This document shows, piece after piece, positions 62,683-64,000 of a stretch of 64,000 bases of DNA (positions within the stretch are counted from its first letter, which is position 1; each line of letters begins with the position of its first letter). The translations under genes and the position numbers were made by a program. The stretch covers positions 1 through 64,000 of the forward strand of contig JAFXHE010000019.1 of assembly GCA_017536555.1 (NCBI GenBank). The letters run 5' to 3'. The notes under the pieces were generated by a model. That model did not search any database. It was given only the letters and a program-made list of their open reading frames with translations, and had not been told where the DNA came from. The DNA is from Alistipes sp. Its GTDB lineage: Bacteria > Bacteroidota > Bacteroidia > Bacteroidales > Rikenellaceae.

Positions 62683-64000
62683 ATGGCTCAACTGAAGCGC
62701 ATAACACTCGTCATAGCGTGTCTACTTATATGGGCGTGCGAGGAGCCTGCTCCAATAGAGACCCCCGCACAGGTACGCAGCATAGAGTGTGTCACGACAT
62801 CGCTATCACTCGACAATGGTGGCAGTGGCGAGGTGCGCTTTGTGGTTAAGGATGCCAAGGCGGTATTCAACTATATCGTCTCAACCATTGGCTGTCAGGT
62901 AGAGCTGCGCCAAAACAATCACCTATCGCAGAAACCAGCAGAATTTAGTCTAACGCGCGTACGCGAGGGCAGCACCAAGGGCGAGTACATAGCCACCATA
63001 ACAGACAATGGCACGGGGCGCATATATAGCCAGCAGGTGTGCATAATAATAAAACTTGAGTCGGGAGCACTGATACGCTCAAACGCTGTAAATGTCGTAA
63101 GCAATGGGTTTGTGGGCGGTATCGTCGATATACGCCTAAATCGTAGCGACAACCCATCGTTATATAGCGATGTGATATTCGATTACGATAGCACGACACA
63201 CACATATCACGCACATATAGACGAATACATATCCGAGCGCAGCTTCATACCCACGATATCAACCGAAGGCATAGACCGTATAACGATAAATGGCAACAAC
63301 TACGCCGCGGGTGATAGCCTCGACTTCAACCACGATGTAACAATAGTGGCGTGGCAGGGCGACAGCAGCACAGACTACACACTGCACCTAACCTGCTTCA
63401 CAGGGCTTCCCGTAGTGCGCATAGAGACACCTGGGCGACAGGGTGTATGGTCGAAGGAGAGGTGGGTGGAGGGCTCACGCCTCTGGCTCGACGGTATGGG
63501 ACGCTTCGACAATCTTGTTGACGTGGAGATGGCGATACGAGGCCGCGGTAACAGCACGTGGGGCTACGAGAAGAAGCCCTACAACATCAAGTTTACGGAG
63601 AAACAGAGGGTGATGGGTATGCCCAAGCATAAGAGGTGGTGTCTGTTAGCCAACTATATGGATAGGACATTATTGCGTAACCGCGTGGCATACTATCTCG
63701 CCGAGCAGACTTCGTTGGCGTGGACACCGCACAGTGAGTTTGTGGAGCTTATACTCAACGGTGAGCACCTCGGGCAATACCTACTATGTGAGCAGGTGCG
63801 CGTGGACAATGACCGCATAGCGATTACGGAGATGACACCCAACGACAATGCGGGCGATGCAATAACGGGTGGATACCTCCTTGAGTTGGACTTTCACTAC
63901 GACAACCTATGGCAGTGGTACACAGCACACGGCGTACCCTTCAGCGTGAAGTTTCCTGACGAGGAGGATCTCACACAGCAGCAGTGGGAGTGGATAATAG
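62683..64000 (+). CDS. CotH-family lipoprotein, C-terminus beyond window
   Basis: The frame is open from ATG 62683 to the window edge, 439 codons so far. It starts with a lipoprotein signal (MAQLKRITLVIACLLIWAC, Cys19). About 230 residues of beta-rich Ig-like sequence precede the CotH domain, recognised by VEMAIRGRGNSTWGYEKKPY, WCLLANYMDRTLLRNRVAYY and GQYLLCEQVRVDNDRI. CotH proteins are protein-kinase-like, phosphorylating spore-coat proteins in Bacillus; in Bacteroidetes they are surface lipoproteins of unknown role. It is co-oriented with and 9 bases from GH30, so it is probably co-expressed. Whether the kinase residues are complete cannot be seen. Confidence 0.88.
   Translation, partial: MAQLKRITLVIACLLIWACEEPAPIETPAQVRSIECVTTSLSLDNGGSGEVRFVVKDAKAVFNYIVSTIGCQVELRQNNHLSQKPAEFSLTRVREGSTKGEYIATITDNGTGRIYSQQVCIIIKLESGALIRSNAVNVVSNGFVGGIVDIRLNRSDNPSLYSDVIFDYDSTTHTYHAHIDEYISERSFIPTISTEGIDRITINGNNYAAGDSLDFNHDVTIVAWQGDSSTDYTLHLTCFTGLPVVRIETPGRQGVWSKERWVEGSRLWLDGMGRFDNLVDVEMAIRGRGNSTWGYEKKPYNIKFTEKQRVMGMPKHKRWCLLANYMDRTLLRNRVAYYLAEQTSLAWTPHSEFVELILNGEHLGQYLLCEQVRVDNDRIAITEMTPNDNAGDAITGGYLLELDFHYDNLWQWYTAHGVPFSVKFPDEEDLTQQQWEWII

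Overview
The window is a Bacteroidota chromosome segment, most likely Bacteroidales and probably Rikenellaceae/Alistipes-like. The evidence is TAnnTTTG-type -7 promoter boxes, paired SusC/SusD genes, lipoproteins with Bacteroidetes-style signals, gldE, and an etfB-etfA-acyl-CoA dehydrogenase operon. Coding density is high and the coding DNA is moderately GC-rich. No tRNA, rRNA, CRISPR array, IS element, integrase or prophage gene was seen. The family-level assignment is inference.

Core region (1-24 kb). The left edge holds rpsL and the start of rpsG on the minus strand. A 1.1 kb gap follows, and in it a compact multi-hairpin RNA with its own promoter and U-tract appears to be encoded on the minus strand. 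Next come a lone GT4 glycosyltransferase, the etfB-etfA-acyl-CoA dehydrogenase operon, an ExbB/ExbD proton-channel operon containing an uncharacterised membrane protein, and cytosolic asparaginase. A long minus-strand gene string then runs murG-murC-ftsQ-ftsA-ftsZ-gldE-PPTase-MATE-dprA-tatD. It is the distal half of a division/cell-wall cluster followed by unrelated housekeeping genes. FtsQ carries a charged helical insertion.

PUL 1 (23.4-44.8 kb) is a beta-mannan locus. An AraC regulator and a GH26 mannanase run leftward. Running rightward are GH5 mannanase, GH5, GH27 alpha-galactosidase, CE7 esterase, SusC, SusD, two surface glycan-binding lipoproteins, a second GH26, GH130 mannosylglucose phosphorylase, a GPH/MFS sugar symporter and an AGE-family mannobiose 2-epimerase. 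Together they predict surface cleavage of (galacto/acetyl)mannan to mannobiose, uptake, epimerisation to Man-Glc, and phosphorolysis to mannose-1-phosphate plus glucose. A perfect inverted repeat lies in front of the rightward promoter.

PUL 2 (45.3-64 kb) looks like a beta-1,3/1,6-glucan (laminarin-type) locus: SusC, SusD, a large tandem-repeat glycan-binding lipoprotein, a BACON/EF-hand/LRR/GH16 laminarinase and a GH3 beta-glucosidase. Beyond an interposed transketolase gene there are a SusR-like membrane regulator, a GH30 beta-1,6-glucanase lipoprotein and a CotH-type lipoprotein cut by the window edge. The two susC genes share about 175 bp of near-identical 5' sequence. The second carries a 9-G tract beside a small inverted repeat in its early coding region, which makes it a candidate phase-variable gene.
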